A DNA stretch of 64,000 nucleotides from the NCBI RefSeq assembly GCF_039023475.1, contig NZ_JBCHVB010000002.1:248001-312000 (forward strand), written 5' to 3'. Of the stretch, positions 63,693-64,000 are shown in pieces (the stretch's first letter is position 1; the number at the start of each line of letters is the position of its first letter). The notes under the pieces were generated by a model that had not been told where the DNA came from, did not search any database, and saw only the letters and a list, made by a program, of their open reading frames with translations. The translations under genes and the position numbers were made by a program. The stretch is from Erwinia sp039023475 (GTDB lineage: Bacteria; Pseudomonadota; Gammaproteobacteria; Enterobacterales; Enterobacteriaceae).

Positions 63693-64000
63693 ATGATCAA
63701 ACAACGGACACTAAAACGTATCGTTCAGGCGACTGGCGTCGGTTTGCATACCGGCAAAAAGGTCACCCTGACGTTACGCCCTGCGCCGGCCAATACCGGG
63801 GTCATCTATCGCCGCACTGACTTGAATCCACCGGTTGACTTCCCGGCTGATGCCAAATCCGTGCGTGATACCATGCTCTGCACTTGCCTGGTTAACGAGC
63901 ATGACGTGCGTATTTCAACGGTCGAACACCTGAATGCCGCACTGGCTGGCCTTGGTATTGATAATATTGTGGTGGAAGTGAACGCGCCTGAAATTCCGAT
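63693..64000 (+). CDS. lpxC: UDP-3-O-acyl-GlcNAc deacetylase LpxC (partial, 3' end outside window)
   Basis: The first 102 codons of the zinc deacetylase that commits to lipid A synthesis. The translation begins MIKQRTLKRIVQATGVGLHT and continues with GKKVTLTLRPAPANTG, DTMLCTCLVNEHDVRISTVEHLNAAL (with the first zinc-site histidine in VEHL) and GIDNIVVEVNAPEIP, essentially identical to E. coli. The gene is truncated only by the end of the window. It follows ftsZ as in E. coli. Confidence 0.98.
   Translation, partial: MIKQRTLKRIVQATGVGLHTGKKVTLTLRPAPANTGVIYRRTDLNPPVDFPADAKSVRDTMLCTCLVNEHDVRISTVEHLNAALAGLGIDNIVVEVNAPEIP

Overview
The window is chromosomal DNA from a gamma-proteobacterium of the order Enterobacterales. 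Gene order and protein sequences follow the Escherichia coli 0-2.5 minute region closely: dapB-carAB, folA, apaH-apaG-rsmA-pdxA-surA-lptD, djlA, rluA-rapA-polB, yabI, thiBPQ, sgrR/sgrS/setA, leuLABCD, ilvIH, cra, then the dcw (division and cell wall) cluster from mraZ to ftsZ and the start of lpxC. Several accessory genes absent from E. coli at these positions, and the loss of E. coli neighbours (caiF/fix/kefC, araBADC, leuO, sgrT), suggest a plant- or environment-associated relative such as Erwiniaceae. That family-level guess is inference only. No rRNA, tRNA, insertion sequence, prophage or CRISPR array was seen.

Left part (1-11.3 kb): a LacI-type regulator, dapB (lysine/diaminopimelate), and carAB (carbamoyl phosphate) with a rich control region holding RutR-, PurR- and ArgR-type sites. 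Two secreted phosphatases (a class A acid phosphatase and a Tat-exported PhoX) flank a LysE-type exporter and folA. The PhoX gene is preceded by a PhoB-type direct repeat. Next come the minus-strand apaH-to-lptD block and djlA.

The most notable accessory island lies at 19.3-23.6 kb between djlA and rluA. It holds two small-multidrug-resistance (SMR) subunits, a glycyl radical enzyme (GRE) and its radical-SAM activase, the first three genes joined by ATGA overlaps. Active-site spacing in the GRE matches the choline trimethylamine-lyase CutC at nearly every position I can recall, but there are no microcompartment shell or aldehyde-processing genes. It looks like a minimal, shell-free quaternary-amine lyase plus exporter operon.

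Middle part (23.6-46.3 kb): rluA, rapA, polB (with a LexA-type box), yabI, the thiamine transporter thiBPQ under a TPP riboswitch, sgrR facing a shortened SgrS RNA and setA, the leu operon with its leuL attenuator, a 670-base gap where E. coli has leuO, then ilvIH and cra.

Right part (46.3-64 kb): a structured AT-rich gap, the mra promoter with three MraZ-type repeats, and an almost gapless run mraZ-rsmH-ftsL-ftsI-murE-murF-mraY-murD-ftsW-murG-murC-ddlB-ftsQ-ftsA-ftsZ that makes peptidoglycan precursors and the divisome. lpxC is cut by the window end.
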